Shown: positions 63,238 through 64,000 of the stretch, piece by piece
Layout of the letters: each line of letters opens with the position of its first letter
Numbering within the stretch: the stretch's first letter is position 1
NCBI RefSeq assembly: GCF_037126465.1
Contig: NC_088206.1
Location: 50,572,841-50,636,840, forward strand
DNA from: Ornithodoros turicata
Lineage: Eukaryota; Arthropoda; Arachnida; Ixodida; Argasidae
Length of the DNA stretch: 64,000 nt
Direction: 5' to 3'
Position numbers and translations under genes: made by a program
Notes under the pieces: generated by a model
What the model was told of the DNA's origin: nothing
What the model saw: only the letters and a program-made list of their open reading frames with translations
Databases searched by the model: none

Positions 63238-63364
63238 TTTTTTTTACGTATGTGTCCATGCCCAACTAAACCAACTCTCTATGCTAAGGCAATCATGTCG
63301 CAGAAAGCAGTTAATCAGGTTTGTGAGTCTAAATAGGGCGGAGGGTGCTATAGGAAATACACGT

Positions 63365-63790
63365 ACATGTAGGGTCCGGTGCAGGTCAGAATTGTCTGAC
63401 CCACACATGTAGGTGCAAGACCTGCATCCACCCGCAACCCAGACATTTTTGTAAAATCTCATCCGCACCTGACCCACCACAATAAGAAATACAGGTGTGA
63501 GCTGCAAGTACTCCTCAAGGCTGTCCTTGATGGGTTAGGTACCAGGAGGGTTTGTTGCACCTGTAGTCTGGGTTATTGGTACATAATAAAATGGGAATAC
63601 CACTTGGTCACCTCATTAAATCTTTTCTATTCCTCTTTTTGAAAAATGCCTGATCTGCATCCAGTCCGTTACCTGTGCTATTGTGGAAAAACGATACCAG
63701 TACCTGACCCACCACCTGCACAATATCGCAAATCGGGACCTGCCAGGTGCAGGAGGGACGGTACCATACCCGTGGGTCAGGCATTTTTGT
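63365..63790. repeat. Degenerate GGGTCAGGT / ACCTGACCC repeat tract
   Basis: ACCTGACCCACC, GGTGCAGGTC and GTGGGTCAGGCA recur in both orientations. CAGACATTTTTGTAAAATCTC and GGCATTTTTGTCATGGCATT suggest inverted outer parts. The sequence type resembles the 66-bp repeat at 7317-7450. Confidence 0.6.
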
Positions 63791-64000
63791 CATGGCATTT
63801 TGCTCCATGCCAATTGGACATTAATGCAACAGTTGTTTGTAGGGTGATTACATCACACTGGCATGTTGGGCATGTGCATGGTCAGACAACTGTTTTATTT
63901 TTTATTAGCAGAGAAGATAGCAATGCTCCTAAGTTGAGTTCGTTTCTCGGTGCTTTATGAAAATGGTTATGTGACTTTTCTGTGCTAATGGTATCTCATT

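Larger units (their letters stand above)
62068..64000. other. Upstream side of RCE1, repeat-rich
   Basis: Contains a pogo-like MITE (62131-62869), a hairpin (63163-63237) and a GGGTCAGGT-type degenerate repeat (63365-63790). No further RCE1 exon was recognised. Confidence 0.6.

Overview
This window looks like eukaryotic, intron-rich genomic DNA from an arthropod, most likely a chelicerate such as a tick. That assignment is an inference. It rests on small GT-AG exons in long introns, two clear animal orthologues (VIPAS39 and RCE1), tRNA-derived SINEs and a very high load of DNA-transposon MITEs. No bacterial-type operon, rRNA, tRNA gene or CRISPR array is visible.

Layout. (1) 15-5283: a Ty3/gypsy LTR retrotransposon. 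Its two 259-bp LTRs are identical over their full length and it has a 4-bp ACAG target duplication, so it inserted very recently. Gag-protease-RT is one long frame starting with a SAP-like motif, and a single-base frame change in the RNase H region separates it from the integrase frame. (2) 5284-8976: intergenic, with minisatellites and a 0.6-kb AT-rich foldback. (3) 8977-27931, plus strand: a 12-exon gene whose splice phases all fit and which gives a 769-residue charged, probably nuclear protein that I do not recognise. It has one CxxC pair and an array of Tyr-x-Pro motifs. Its 6.9-kb intron 6 is filled with nested inverted-repeat elements. (4) 27932-40029: repeat-rich intergenic DNA with a VWA8-like coding fragment, a deleted mariner, a hAT-type element with nested insertions and a pogo/Tigger-like element. 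(5) 40030 to about 57.7 kb, minus strand: VIPAS39 (SPE-39/VPS16B), with at least 14 well-phased exons and an unresolved 5' end. Its introns carry a frame-shifted mariner, two hAT MITEs with perfect 8-bp target duplications, a LINE remnant and a TA-flanked foldback MITE. (6) 60275-62067, minus strand: the last six exons of RCE1 (CaaX prenyl protease 2), with one GC-AG intron and a MITE in its last intron. Its 5' exons were not found and may lie past the window.

How the parts relate. VIPAS39 (endolysosomal trafficking) and RCE1 (ER-membrane CaaX processing) are tandem on the minus strand and functionally unrelated. The plus-strand gene is downstream of VIPAS39, tail to tail. The window is mainly a record of repeated transposon insertion into introns and intergenic DNA, with many elements datable by intact target duplications. 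The least described item is the 769-residue protein. No gene-cluster-like novel system is evident.
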